Assembly (NCBI RefSeq): GCF_013367775.1
Contig: NZ_CP055157.1
Location: 2,869,001-2,933,000, forward strand
Length of the DNA: 64,000 bases
DNA from: Microbulbifer sp. YPW1
Lineage (GTDB): Bacteria; Pseudomonadota; Gammaproteobacteria; Pseudomonadales; Cellvibrionaceae
Direction of reading: 5' to 3'
Of this stretch, positions 28,501 through 37,100 are shown piece after piece (position 1 is the first letter of the stretch; every line of letters begins with the position of its first letter). The notes beneath the pieces are model-generated. The model was not told the origin of the DNA, did no database searches, and worked only from the letters and a program-made list of their open reading frames with translations. The position numbers and the translations under genes are program-made.

Positions 28501-28581
28501 CATGGTCGCGGTGAAAACCTGATGATCAGTCACGAAGAAACTGGCGCGCGCTGGATGTTGGGCGGACGCTATACCTTCTAA
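25513..28581 (+). CDS. TonB-dependent outer-membrane receptor
   Basis: This receptor of about 1022 residues imports glycan fragments across the outer membrane using TonB energy. The ATG at 25513 is chosen because it directly follows GGTGAGAG and begins a good signal peptide (MLKNNAFNRTLLSTAVAAAM, cleavage after SYAFAQ). Next come a TonB-box-like stretch (ATLEEVEVVGIR), the plug domain (DSNLAESLQRIAGVSIERE, VTVRGLGPRFNLVQINGR) and a long beta-barrel ending in an aromatic residue (GGRYTF). The type is that of large carbohydrate TonB receptors of Xanthomonas, Caulobacter and Cellvibrionales. It is isolated by a terminator and preceded by array E, so it should be induced with the rhamnose genes. 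Specificity cannot be read from sequence. Confidence 0.94.
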   Translation: MLKNNAFNRTLLSTAVAAAMTGMTSYAFAQEAGVGDATLEEVEVVGIRSSLMKSADVKRDSMGVTDAITAEDMGKFPDSNLAESLQRIAGVSIERENGEGKGVTVRGLGPRFNLVQINGRQTAAASGSRSFDFSTISPDMIRAVEVYKTSAADRETGGMGATINVETMRPLNEPGERFIFSGKGIYDESARDAEVKPELSGIYSNTFDDNKFGVALAVNYQERVNGRDEARDLAILTNEWGQPSRDWQNSQGAVDNENQVNKPVDGDLFALSRMNFYEIVNQEHERANAQAVFQWRPTESITATADYNFFRKDIDTVTNKASLWYEWDQASSTAVWSDDPIKAPLVYAEVTRGANPGETTFAVEEQHVRNELQSYGINVEWDVSDTLSLEFDANGSSNSVTPNGGRLGSKADVEMASLTRRALAADFTGDIPSLFVNNPNVVPADVVPLTHRITSQFDEAEVDQFKFSGHWDFTEEQSLDFGVQATNVFWSTGNVRVERGRGYYEQYKGDFVNFEGFDSFNFMSGFDASYGDFETIAAQLPNGTFLMHPWTGENYTFTADNLYQETLTFDLNEMMDYLEQNYGAYDQKDSPLTTLGNCGSVFCASNKYEFADYQEVGEDTRVAFMQYNLNSELAGMPFDVHVGYRYEETEVTASSALNDYQGVVWVKDNQFSFRPEVDENGNQVQTLASREASYDYHLPSLNLNVNVTDDIVARVAYGKSLARANLPALRGGRVLQTETTNIVNPPVRTGNPALKPLESENFDLSVEWYYDEGSYVSAAWFKKNIDGFPKTVNTLINIDGLYSPAFGQFAQEAQAAGAQSIKDVFEWILANKADEPGVTSNGSGTGQIEGDASRDPLVDFQIGFTENGEDKNGVDGIELSVQHMFGESGFGVMANYTKVNSDVGYSPYTLEGSTALLGVSDSANVVGFYDKNGLQARVAYNWRDKYLKAHTQELSLIEPIFVNDFQTVDLNVSYALTDNAEIFLQGINVLDENNSEHGRGENLMISHEETGARWMLGGRYTF

Positions 28582-28607
28582 GTGATGTTGGATGTTTGAA
28601 GACCAGG

Positions 28608-28637
28608 TAACCCCCGCTTGCGGGGGTTATTTGTTTC
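28608..28637 (+). terminator. Intrinsic terminator after the TonB receptor
   Basis: TAACCCCCG-CTTG-CGGGGGTTA followed by TTTGTTT. The next gene starts only 27 bp later, so it depends on read-through or a very short promoter. Confidence 0.9.
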
Positions 28638-28663
28638 TGGCGTATGCAGAGTGAGATAGGCAA

Positions 28664-31195
28664 ATGAAGTCAATATTCTGGCTAATGTCGGCAGTAGTAT
28701 CGGTGCTTGTATTGGGCTGTGCGGAGCGTGACCAAATCAAAGCGCCCGCGCTGAAATGGGAATACTGGGCCCCGGGTGGTGGCGGCGAAATTCAGAGTAT
28801 TTATCTGGAGCCCAATGTCAAAGATCGCCTCTATGTCATGAGTGATATGGAGGGCTTGTATCGTTCAGATGATGGGGGGGAGTCCTACCGACTACTCGCA
28901 GCGGAGCTGCCACAGCTCAACGTATTTGGGCTTGCCAGCGATCCGCAGAATCCCGATAAGCTATTTCTTGGCACCCACCGTATGGCACTGGTGAGTGAGG
29001 ATGCCGGTGAGTCCTGGCAGGCGCTAGAAGATACTCTGACGTATCCGATACAGCTCATCCAGGTCAACCCGCAAGATAGCAACCATGTGGTAATGGCACT
29101 GAGTTCCCCGGACATCGTAGACCTGAACGATATGCCGAAGCGTGTACCTGAGTACGCGCATGGGGACACGCATCCCGGGCTGGTGTTCGTATCTCGCGAC
29201 GGTGGGCAAAGCTTTACCCAGTACTTTTACGACCCTGAGCATGAGAAGGCTCAAAATGCGTGGCAACTGGAGTTTGATAGCGAAAATCAACGGGTATACA
29301 TCGCCACCGAGCGTGGTCTGTTTACTTCCCGCGATGGAGGCGAAAGCTGGGCACCGGTAACTGCCCCAAGTGGTTTCGTCGCAGCTCTGGGTTTTGAAGT
29401 GTCACCAGACGGAAAAACGGCGTTTGCAATCTTTGCTAAGGACAAACAAGTGTCCTCAGTGTTTGCCGCTGATGCAAAAGCACTGGCCACAGGCGCGCCT
29501 CAGTGGAGCAGGGTCGATCATTTTTATCCCGGCCCGCAAGGTGATGTGGAGCTCGCGGAGCAACGTTTGGCGCAACCCGGCGAAACGCGTACAGAATATG
29601 ACGGTGAGACTTACACAAACCCGGGGCAACGCTATGCGCGACTGAAGATTGACCCTCGCAGCGGAAAGGTGGAGTTTGGCCTGGAAGGCAGGGTTCGCTT
29701 GCTGATGGGTAAAACCATGAAGCACCACAATAGCTCACTATTTTATTCGGAATTTGATGTGGCTGACGGTGTGCCACAGCGCGGAAACTGGCAGCGGATC
29801 TATTACGAAGGCGGCCATAAGGGTTGGGAAACTTCGCAAGGTTCCGACAACTATATTCAGGTAGATAGCTTTGATTTCGTGCCTGTCAGTTGGGGGCGCG
29901 ACAATTCCATCATTCTGGAAAACGGTCATGGGGTCAGTCTGCTGGATATGCAGGCCGAGGGCTTCCCAAAAACCGGTGGTGAAACGGTGTTGTATCAGAC
30001 GGCCGTGCGTGAAGGGAACGGTGCCCAGGGGCACGTTACCTGGCGCAATCGCGGCTTTGTGAACACCTACAATGGTGACTTCGCTACCAGCGAGAACTAC
30101 TTTGTCGCGGCGTTGAGTGATCAGGGACTGCACGAGAGTTGGGATTATGGCCGCAGCTGGATTCGCGATTTGCGGCCTTCGCCCAAGATAACCGCATCAA
30201 AGTCGGTGGAGATCCTGAAAACAGAGCCTCCGGTGGTGGTGCTAGGCACCGGTTATGGCTACGGAGCTGGTGACATTCCCATGGGTTTATGGGCGAAATC
30301 GCTTGCGCATCATTCTCCCGAGGATAAGTGGCAACACCTCGCTGGCGGGATTGCCGAGTGGACTGGACCTGATTCAGAAAATGCGAATGGGCTGCCATCG
30401 GTTCCTAATCATGCGCGCGTGCCTATGAATGAAGAAGCCTGGGATTATCGTATCTGGGCGATGGCCGCCGACAGCCAGGTTCCCGAGCGCTTGTTCGTCG
30501 GATTTAAAGGGCAGGGCATCTACGTGAGTGATGACGTTCCCGCAATGCTCGATGGAGAAGGGGATGGCTTCCGCAGACTTGATCTTGGGCCAGTTGAATT
30601 GCCAAAAACCAGCCTCGTCGCCCACCCGCAGAAAGCAAACGCAATCTACTATCCAACAGGAAGCAGCCTGTTTCTCTACAGTGACGGCGAGAAGCGAGAG
30701 GTTAAGCGATTCCCGGGGTTGGTAGAGGACGTGTATGCCTGGCTCGATGGTGAGTCGCTGCGCCTGGCGGTAGCTGCAGTCAACCCGGATGATGCCAGCC
30801 ACAATGTATATGTAAGCTCGGATGGTGGTGAGCGCTGGCATACCGTGTTGGATCGCAGGCGTTTACGGGAGGCTGGTGTTCCGAGCTTCTTCGAAACCCC
30901 GGCATACCCGCGGGAGGACCCGTTGATGCCGTTTATGGGCGGTCTTGCGGGCTTCAATGAATGGCTTATCGTCCCCGTGGGTTCCATACGGAATAACCTG
31001 GGTATCTTCGCCATCCACTTGGGGGAGGGGGCTGATCGCCCTGCGGTGTTTAATATTACCGGAGAGGGAGCCGATCGACACGGATATACGCGCGTGAACG
31101 AGGGCGAAGTCCGTTGGGTGAAAGGCGAACCCTGGCTGGTGCACAGTACTCGGGGTGCGGGCGTTGTAGCGGCCAGCCTGGTAGTGCTGCAATGA
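28664..31195 (+). CDS. GH74-like beta-propeller lipoprotein
   Basis: This 843-residue protein has a lipoprotein leader with lipobox LVLGC and should be anchored to a membrane. The rest is Asp-box beta-propeller repeats related to the secreted protein at 16033: WAPGGGGEIQSIYLEP at the start, MSDMEGLYRSDDGG (D61) and ALSDQGLHESWDYG (D486), the two positions matching the GH74 catalytic Asp residues. It lacks the Ig-like and CBM domains of its paralogues. Such a compact anchored form may act on oligosaccharides after import or at the cell surface. It follows the receptor terminator by 27 bp and overlaps the next gene by four bases (ATGA), so lipoprotein and isomerase-like protein are translationally coupled. 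The substrate is unknown. Confidence 0.8.
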   Translation: MKSIFWLMSAVVSVLVLGCAERDQIKAPALKWEYWAPGGGGEIQSIYLEPNVKDRLYVMSDMEGLYRSDDGGESYRLLAAELPQLNVFGLASDPQNPDKLFLGTHRMALVSEDAGESWQALEDTLTYPIQLIQVNPQDSNHVVMALSSPDIVDLNDMPKRVPEYAHGDTHPGLVFVSRDGGQSFTQYFYDPEHEKAQNAWQLEFDSENQRVYIATERGLFTSRDGGESWAPVTAPSGFVAALGFEVSPDGKTAFAIFAKDKQVSSVFAADAKALATGAPQWSRVDHFYPGPQGDVELAEQRLAQPGETRTEYDGETYTNPGQRYARLKIDPRSGKVEFGLEGRVRLLMGKTMKHHNSSLFYSEFDVADGVPQRGNWQRIYYEGGHKGWETSQGSDNYIQVDSFDFVPVSWGRDNSIILENGHGVSLLDMQAEGFPKTGGETVLYQTAVREGNGAQGHVTWRNRGFVNTYNGDFATSENYFVAALSDQGLHESWDYGRSWIRDLRPSPKITASKSVEILKTEPPVVVLGTGYGYGAGDIPMGLWAKSLAHHSPEDKWQHLAGGIAEWTGPDSENANGLPSVPNHARVPMNEEAWDYRIWAMAADSQVPERLFVGFKGQGIYVSDDVPAMLDGEGDGFRRLDLGPVELPKTSLVAHPQKANAIYYPTGSSLFLYSDGEKREVKRFPGLVEDVYAWLDGESLRLAVAAVNPDDASHNVYVSSDGGERWHTVLDRRRLREAGVPSFFETPAYPREDPLMPFMGGLAGFNEWLIVPVGSIRNNLGIFAIHLGEGADRPAVFNITGEGADRHGYTRVNEGEVRWVKGEPWLVHSTRGAGVVAASLVVLQ

Positions 31196-32037
31196 GGGTC
31201 GCTTACCTTTGCCCTTTATGGGGGTCGGAAGATATGCCCTTCGAGGCCTTTCTTGCAAAGGTCCGTTCGGCAGGCTTTGACGGCGTCGAGGTGGCGTTTC
31301 CGGAAGATCGGGGACGCTGCCGCGAGATGGTGTCCGCATTGGAGGAGAGTGGTTTGGTGTATGTAGCCCAACACTGGGATACCTTTACCACGGATTTTGC
31401 GGCACACCAGAAACAGTATTACAGACGCCTTGAACAGCTAGCGGACACCCGTCCGCTGTGTATTAACTCCCACAGCGGCCGAGATCATTTCTCACTGGAA
31501 GAAAACCTGATCCTTCTGGAAGGGGCGGATCGCCTCTCTGAAGAACTGGGGTTGCCCATCTATCACGAGACGCACCGCGGCCGCTTCAATTTCGCCTGCC
31601 ATATCACCGCCGCCTATATCGATGCAAAGCCAGACCTGAAGCTCACCGCGGATTTCAGTCATTGGTGCTGTGTCGCAGAGTCTCTGCTGCAGGATCAGGA
31701 GGTTGGCCTCAAAAAGGCCATTCAGCGCAGCTTTCACGTGCACTGCCGTGTCGGGCATATACAGGGCTCGCAGGTGATTGACCCATCCTTGCCGGAGTAC
31801 GCACAGACGCTTGAGCGACACCTGCAGTGGTGGGGTGATATTGCCGAGGCTGCGCGGGCACGTGGGCAGGAATTGCTGACCTTTACCGCTGAGTTTGGGC
31901 CGGCCCCCTATATGTTGCCCCACCCCGAGCGAGCGGGGCCCATCGCCAATCAGTGGGAACAGAATGTCTGGATAGTGGATCAGTTGCGCCGGAAGCTTGC
32001 GCAAACCGAAACCAATCACTCTCTCCCCACCGTATAA
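31192..32037 (+). CDS. Sugar phosphate isomerase/epimerase-like TIM barrel protein
   Basis: This 281-residue protein is of the xylose isomerase-like (AP endonuclease 2) superfamily. It begins with MRVAYLCPLWG and has VEVAFPEDRG, HSGRDHFSLEEN, YHETHRGRF (Glu/His ligand region), LTADFSHWC and a late HCRVGHIQGSQ, all typical metal-binding strand ends. There is no signal peptide, so it is cytoplasmic. The ATG at 31192 overlaps the stop of the GH74-like lipoprotein (ATGA); a longer frame from 31114 would run inside that gene. It probably isomerises, epimerises or dehydrates a sugar or sugar acid from the glycan. The exact reaction is not deducible, and the family also includes 3-dehydroshikimate dehydratases and hydroxypyruvate isomerases. 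Confidence 0.82.
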   Translation: MRVAYLCPLWGSEDMPFEAFLAKVRSAGFDGVEVAFPEDRGRCREMVSALEESGLVYVAQHWDTFTTDFAAHQKQYYRRLEQLADTRPLCINSHSGRDHFSLEENLILLEGADRLSEELGLPIYHETHRGRFNFACHITAAYIDAKPDLKLTADFSHWCCVAESLLQDQEVGLKKAIQRSFHVHCRVGHIQGSQVIDPSLPEYAQTLERHLQWWGDIAEAARARGQELLTFTAEFGPAPYMLPHPERAGPIANQWEQNVWIVDQLRRKLAQTETNHSLPTV

Positions 32038-32054
32038 CGGCACCACTCTGCTCA

Positions 32055-32098
32055 CGGCAAAACCGATGGTTTGCAGCTTGATTCCATCGGTTTTGCCG
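32055..32098 (+). terminator. Long perfect hairpin after the TIM barrel gene
   Basis: Two 15-bp arms, CGGCAAAACCGATGG and its exact complement, flank a 14-nt loop and begin 18 bp after the stop. No T-run follows, although TTTT lies in the second arm. It probably ends or protects the transcript; the mechanism is uncertain. Confidence 0.55.
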
Positions 32099-32147
32099 CT
32101 CAAGATGAGCCGCATGGCGCCAAATTCCTTTCTGGCAGACTGCGTCA

Positions 32148-32188
32148 ATCATTTCCATTCAGTTGTTGACTGCTTGTGATTGGAAATG
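32148..32188. promoter_or_regulatory. Inverted repeat upstream of the SapC operon
   Basis: CATTTCCATTCA (32150-32161) and TGATTGGAAATG (32177-32188) are inverted repeats with one mismatch, separated by 15 bp. ATCA at 32148 and TTCA at 32158 are 10 bp apart, as in the phased arrays, but the series stops there. It lies about 170 bp before the SapC start and may be an operator. The remaining gap 32038-32356 shows no gene. Confidence 0.4.
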
Positions 32189-32356
32189 CTAATTTTTGCT
32201 ACACAATAACGATGAATATAGCGATGACCCAGCCCTCGATGGCTCCTCGGATTCTTTGATTTTTGTAACCGGATTGACCGCAGTTGTTGAACATATGTGC
32301 GGGTAAATTCCTTACTGGATCGTTGTCGGGTCTCGCGCTTACAAGCGGTGAGAATA

Positions 32357-33124
32357 ATGACGAACACGGTACTCCTGAATAACGTCGACCATGCCAAGCT
32401 GAAAGTAGTTGAGCAGTACGGGGAGGCTTTTGGTCACAAAGTCGGACGCACGGTTGTATTTCCCTCCGAGCTTGAGCAGCTCCAGTGTGAGTACCCTTTG
32501 CTGATAGCGCGAGGGGGGGAACCTGGCCAGTACCAATGTGTTGCTCTGTTCGGCCTCTCCGCAGATGAAAACCTTTTTCTCGATGCAGACGCGCCAAGTG
32601 GTTGGGATGCCAGTGTGCTTCCTCTGGTGTTCGCCAAAGGGCCTTTCCTGATTGGTCGTCAGGAAGAATTCACACCATCGGGCCCCGTGCAAAAAGCGGT
32701 GGTGCACGTTGACCTGGATGACCCCCGGGTAAACACCACCGGTGGTCATCCGCTGTTTATGGACTTTGGTGGCAGCTCCCCTTATCTCGAAAAGGTGCAG
32801 AAGCGACTACAGGCGCTGGATGAGGGCATCGGTATGACCAATGCTTTTACGCAAGTACTGTCGGAACTGGAGCTACTTGAGGCGGTGGCGCTAGATATTG
32901 GTCTTTGCGATGGTAGCAACTATAAGCTCGAAGGCTATTTCACCGTAGGCCGTGAGCGCCTTATGGCGCTGCCGGATGAGACCCTGGGTCAGCTGCACCG
33001 CGGCGGTTACCTCTCAGCCATTTATGCATTGCTCGCCTCCCTCGGGAATGTGCAAAAACTGGTGCGGCGCAAAGAAGCGCAGTTGGCCGCGTCTATACGC
33101 GAAATAGAGGTCGCAAGCGCGTGA
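32357..33124 (+). CDS. SapC family protein
   Basis: This 255-residue protein is of the SapC family, named after a Campylobacter surface-layer-associated protein. Family marks include LLNNVDHAKLKV at the start, EYPLLIARG, ENLFLD, RGPF-like KGPFLIGR and EGYFTVGRERLMALPDE-like wording near the C terminus. There is no signal peptide. The ATG at 32357 is preferred because GGTGAGAAT precedes it; an upstream in-frame start at 32297 lacks support. SapC genes are repeatedly found beside TonB receptors with cupin-like and tryptophan-halogenase-like genes in carbohydrate loci; their role is unknown. The stop overlaps the next ATG (TGATG), so the cupin-like protein is translationally coupled. It is the first gene of the apparent operon running to the sulfatases. 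Confidence 0.87.
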   Translation: MTNTVLLNNVDHAKLKVVEQYGEAFGHKVGRTVVFPSELEQLQCEYPLLIARGGEPGQYQCVALFGLSADENLFLDADAPSGWDASVLPLVFAKGPFLIGRQEEFTPSGPVQKAVVHVDLDDPRVNTTGGHPLFMDFGGSSPYLEKVQKRLQALDEGIGMTNAFTQVLSELELLEAVALDIGLCDGSNYKLEGYFTVGRERLMALPDETLGQLHRGGYLSAIYALLASLGNVQKLVRRKEAQLAASIREIEVASA

Positions 33125-34164
33125 TGGGTAGTGCCGCTGCTGCGAGGCAGTGCTCCGCGCTACCGGTCGAGGAAATCGACTGTCGTGACGCCAGGGGTCA
33201 AGTCAGTGCAGCGATTACTGCTGGCAGTGAGCCCGTTGTGCTGCGTAATTTGGTGTCGCACTGGAAACTCGTAGCGTGCGGGGCCGAGGGGAAGCAAGCA
33301 TTTGCCGATTACCTCCTGTCCGCCTACAACGATCGTTCGGTGATGACCTACAGTGCTCCAGCGCAAGAGCGCGGCCGCTATTTTTATCGGGACGATTTCC
33401 AGAGTTTTAATTTCACCAAGCGGGGGGATACGCTCGCTGGCTTTTTCTCGCGCTTGCATGCTGCAACCAGCAGTCCCGAGGCGGACTCCATTTTCATTCC
33501 GTCGATGCACCTGCCGAGCTTTGTGCCGGCGGTTATGTCGGAAAATGTATTGCAGATCGACGGTGTGGAAAACCCTTTGGTGCAAGCCTGGCTGGGCAGC
33601 CCCTCACTGATTGCGTGCCATTTTGATGCGATGCACAACATCGCCTGCTGCGTTGCGGGTAAGCGTCGTTTCACGTTGTTTCCCCCCGACCAGGCTGAAA
33701 ATCTGTATATCGGTCCACTGGATAACACCCCCGCAGGACAGCCTGTCAGTGTTGTCGACATCGACAATCCCGACTTTGAGCGCTTTCCGCGCTTCGCGGT
33801 TGCGCAGGCGCACAAGCGGGTAATTGAGCTTAAGCCGGGCGATGCACTGTTTCTTCCGAGCATGTGGTGGCATCAGGTTGAGGGGCTCGCGCCGTTCAAC
33901 GGCATGGTCAACTACTGGTGGCGCAGCGCCCCGGCGTATTGCGGTGAGCCGATGGATGCACTGACTCACGCGATGCTGAGTATCCGCCAACTGCCGGAGG
34001 CAGAGCGGGCCGCGTGGAGATCGCTGTTTGAGCATTATGTTTTCACCTCGCAGGACGGTCGTTATGACCATATTCCCGAGCCGGCCTTAGGTCGGCTCGG
34101 GCCTTTTTCCGAGCGAGAAGCAAGACGCCTTCGGGCAATCCTACAAAATCAATTAAGCGCCTGA
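33124..34164 (+). CDS. Cupin-like (JmjC/FIH-type) 2-oxoglutarate oxygenase
   Basis: This cytoplasmic protein of about 346 residues is of the cupin_8/FIH-like family. The iron ligands are visible as HFD in IACHFDAMHN and the distal His in LPSMWWHQVEGL. The intervening CCVAGKRRFTLFPPDQ is the typical strand with the 2-oxoglutarate-binding Lys. Human FIH hydroxylates protein side chains, but the bacterial TonB-locus members have no proven substrate. The ATG at 33124 overlaps the SapC stop; a GTG at 33121 is a close alternative. A flavin-dependent tryptophan-halogenase-like gene usually lies nearby in such loci, but here none is seen and a haloperoxidase-type fusion follows instead. A terminator-like hairpin lies within its last codons. 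Confidence 0.87.
   Translation: MGSAAAARQCSALPVEEIDCRDARGQVSAAITAGSEPVVLRNLVSHWKLVACGAEGKQAFADYLLSAYNDRSVMTYSAPAQERGRYFYRDDFQSFNFTKRGDTLAGFFSRLHAATSSPEADSIFIPSMHLPSFVPAVMSENVLQIDGVENPLVQAWLGSPSLIACHFDAMHNIACCVAGKRRFTLFPPDQAENLYIGPLDNTPAGQPVSVVDIDNPDFERFPRFAVAQAHKRVIELKPGDALFLPSMWWHQVEGLAPFNGMVNYWWRSAPAYCGEPMDALTHAMLSIRQLPEAERAAWRSLFEHYVFTSQDGRYDHIPEPALGRLGPFSEREARRLRAILQNQLSA
34075..34108 (+). terminator. Terminator-like hairpin inside the 3' end of the cupin gene
   Basis: CCCGAGCC and GGCTCGGG flank an 11-nt loop and are followed by CCTTTTT. The structure lies in coding sequence, 56 bp before the stop. It could reduce transcription into the downstream lipoprotein genes when translation is weak. 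Confidence 0.5.
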
Positions 34165-34197
34165 CCCGCGAAGAAGTACCACTTTAGGGGCAAAAAA

Positions 34198-37100
34198 ATG
34201 AGAAGAGATCCCACAGTGAAAATTAAAAGAAAAAAAATCAACGGAAAGAACGAGCTTGGAGCATCTGTAATCGCTGTCGCACTGCTCAGTAGTGTTTTAG
34301 CCGGGTGTGGTGGAGGCTCGGGCAATGCTGGAGAGCAGGAAGCAACAGTAACTCCCCCTCCTGTAACGAGTCCCCCGGATGATGCGCCAGCTGCTTGGTC
34401 TTTCCAGAACATAAGCGCCTCTGCGGGACTGCGCCACCGTTGGGGGATCAATGGCCAGGAAGGTAGAGGCACTGAAGCGGAGTTCTTTGCTGGCGGTGTC
34501 GCAGTGGGGGATTTCGACAATGATGGACTTATTGATATTTTCGTTGATTCAGGGAATTTAGAACCGAGCAAACTTTACAGAAACCTGGGTAACAATCGTT
34601 TCGAAGATGTTGCGGGAGCTGCGGGTGTAAAGCTCGAGAACCACCGCGGGAGTGGGCCTACTTTTGCTGACGTCAATGGCGATGGTTGGTTAGATCTTTT
34701 CGTTGGCGGGATAGAGGGTGATGGAAACAAACTCTTTATCAATAATGGTGACGGGACGTTTGTAGATGCAACGCGTGAATCCGGGCTCATTATGGAAGCT
34801 CCGAACACTGTGTCTGCAAGTTTTGGCGACATCAATGGTGACGGATTCCTTGACCTGGCGGTGTCACACTGGGGAAATGATGTAAAGCCGAATACCGAGA
34901 CTATTTGGCTTGGAAACGGAGATGGTTACTTCGTTGACGCGAGTGAAACCAGTGGTATCGCAAGCCAGTTGCATTCGCCCGGTGCAGGTGGAATTGCGGG
35001 AGTCAAAGATTATTCCTTCACCCCGACGTTTGCTGACTTTGATAATGATGGCTGGCCTGATCTCGCCATGGTTGGGGATTACGGAACCAGTAAATATTTT
35101 TTGAATGATGGGTCTGGTCGATTTATCGACGCGACAGGTTCGCAACTCGGTGACGAATTCGGGATGGGGAGCGCCATCGCCGACTACGACAACGACGGAT
35201 ACCTGGATTGGTTTATTACTTCAATCTACGAAACGAATGCATTTGGCACCGTTAAGCAAGGTAATCGTTTAAATCGAAACGGTGGCGGCTACTTCGATGA
35301 TGTAACGTACTCGGCGCGTGTCGAAGATGGTGGCTGGGGTTGGGCTGCTTGCTTTGCGGACTTCAATAACGATGGCCACCTGGACCTGTTCCACACAAAT
35401 GGTTGGGATGAAGACTCTTTGTATGCGAGTGAAACAGTAGATTATAAAAACGATGTCAATAGGCTGTTCATCAATAATGGTGCTGGAGTTTTCTCAGACG
35501 AAGCGACAGAGCGTGCTGTGGATGATTCCAGGCAGGGGCGGGGTGTGTCGTGCTTTGACGCGGATAACGACGGTGATATCGATATTTTGGTGGTGGAAAA
35601 TAATATCGATGGAAATGCGCTTGTTCTGTATGAAAATGTCGGAGGTAACGAAGCCGGCAATCAGCTGAGCGTCTCCCTGCAAGCCTTGGGCGGTAATACC
35701 GCAGCCGTAGGATCCCGGGTGTTTGTTACCGCTGGGGGCGTAACGCAAATGCGTGAACTCCAAATTGGCAGTAACTTTACGAGTCAGAACCCGCAAATAC
35801 TCTATTTCGGCCTCGGCGACTCCGAAACAGTTGACATACTGCGTGTCCGCTGGCCTGACGGCACAGAAGAACAAATCGGCAACTTCCCGGCCAATCAGTG
35901 CCTGCGCATTTCGCCAGCCGGAGACGAGGTGCCGTTGGCAGGTGATCACTGCATGGTGCCTGCAGAGGAATGGCAGCCCGTGGAAGGGGAAGACCCCTCG
36001 CCTGACGATTCTCCCGCAGAGCCGCCGCTGGCAACGCCGGGTGTCGGCGTTGATGCAAAAGACGTGGCGCCATCAGTGGCCCGTCAGTGGAGCGAGGTTC
36101 TGCTGGAGGGCGTGCGCAACGACTTCGCCCGCCCCACCGTGCATGCGCGCAACCTGTTCCACATTTCTGCGGCCATGTACGATGCATGGGCAGAACTCAG
36201 TGACGCCGGCGCGCAGCACTATCTTCTCGGCCAAACCCTTAACCAGTTTAGCTGTGCGCTTGATGCCCACAATATTCCTCGCTCCTTGCCTGCGCAGCAA
36301 ACCGCTGTGTCCTATGCTGCGTACCGGATAATTGAGCATCGCTTCTTCCGTTCACCGGGTAAAGCGCACACCATGGCGCTGGCGGATGAGCTGATGGAGT
36401 CATTGGGATTGGACCCGCAGTTTGTTGCCAAAGACTACCGCACCTACGGTGCCGCGGCGCTTGGTAATCATGTGGCCGACTGTTACATACAGTACGGTCT
36501 CCAGGATGGCGCAAACGAGCAGGGCAGCTATGCCAACCTGTTTTATGATCACATCAACGGCATTATCGAGCCGGAAAAACCCGGTAACCCCAATGCCATT
36601 GCCAACAGCGACTGGAACAGTTGGCAGCCCATCTCCCTGAGTGAATCGATCGACCAGTCTGGCAACCTGGTGAGCGATACACCGCCTTTCTTGAGCCCGG
36701 AGTGGGGCAATGTATTGCCGTTCTCGCTGACGGATGGTGATGCGTCCATTCAGACCCGTGCCGGTGATACCTATAAAGTGTATTTCGATCCGGGCAAGCC
36801 GCCGCTGCTGGGCACCTCGACATCCGATTTCTACCAGTGGAACTTCGCCCTGGTTGCGGCCTGGTCAGCGCATCTGGATCCCGCCGATGATGTATTGATT
36901 GATATTTCCCCTCGCAGTATCGGTAATAACCCGGCGTTCCCGGCTGCGGCAACGGTTGCGGAATACGAGCAGTTCTATCAGTTCGAAAATGGCGGTGATG
37001 CCAGCCGGGGTTACGATGTGAACCCCGTTACCGGCGAGCCCTACGCACCTCAAATGGTGAAACGCGCGGATTACGCGCGGGTACTTGCGGAATTCTGGGC

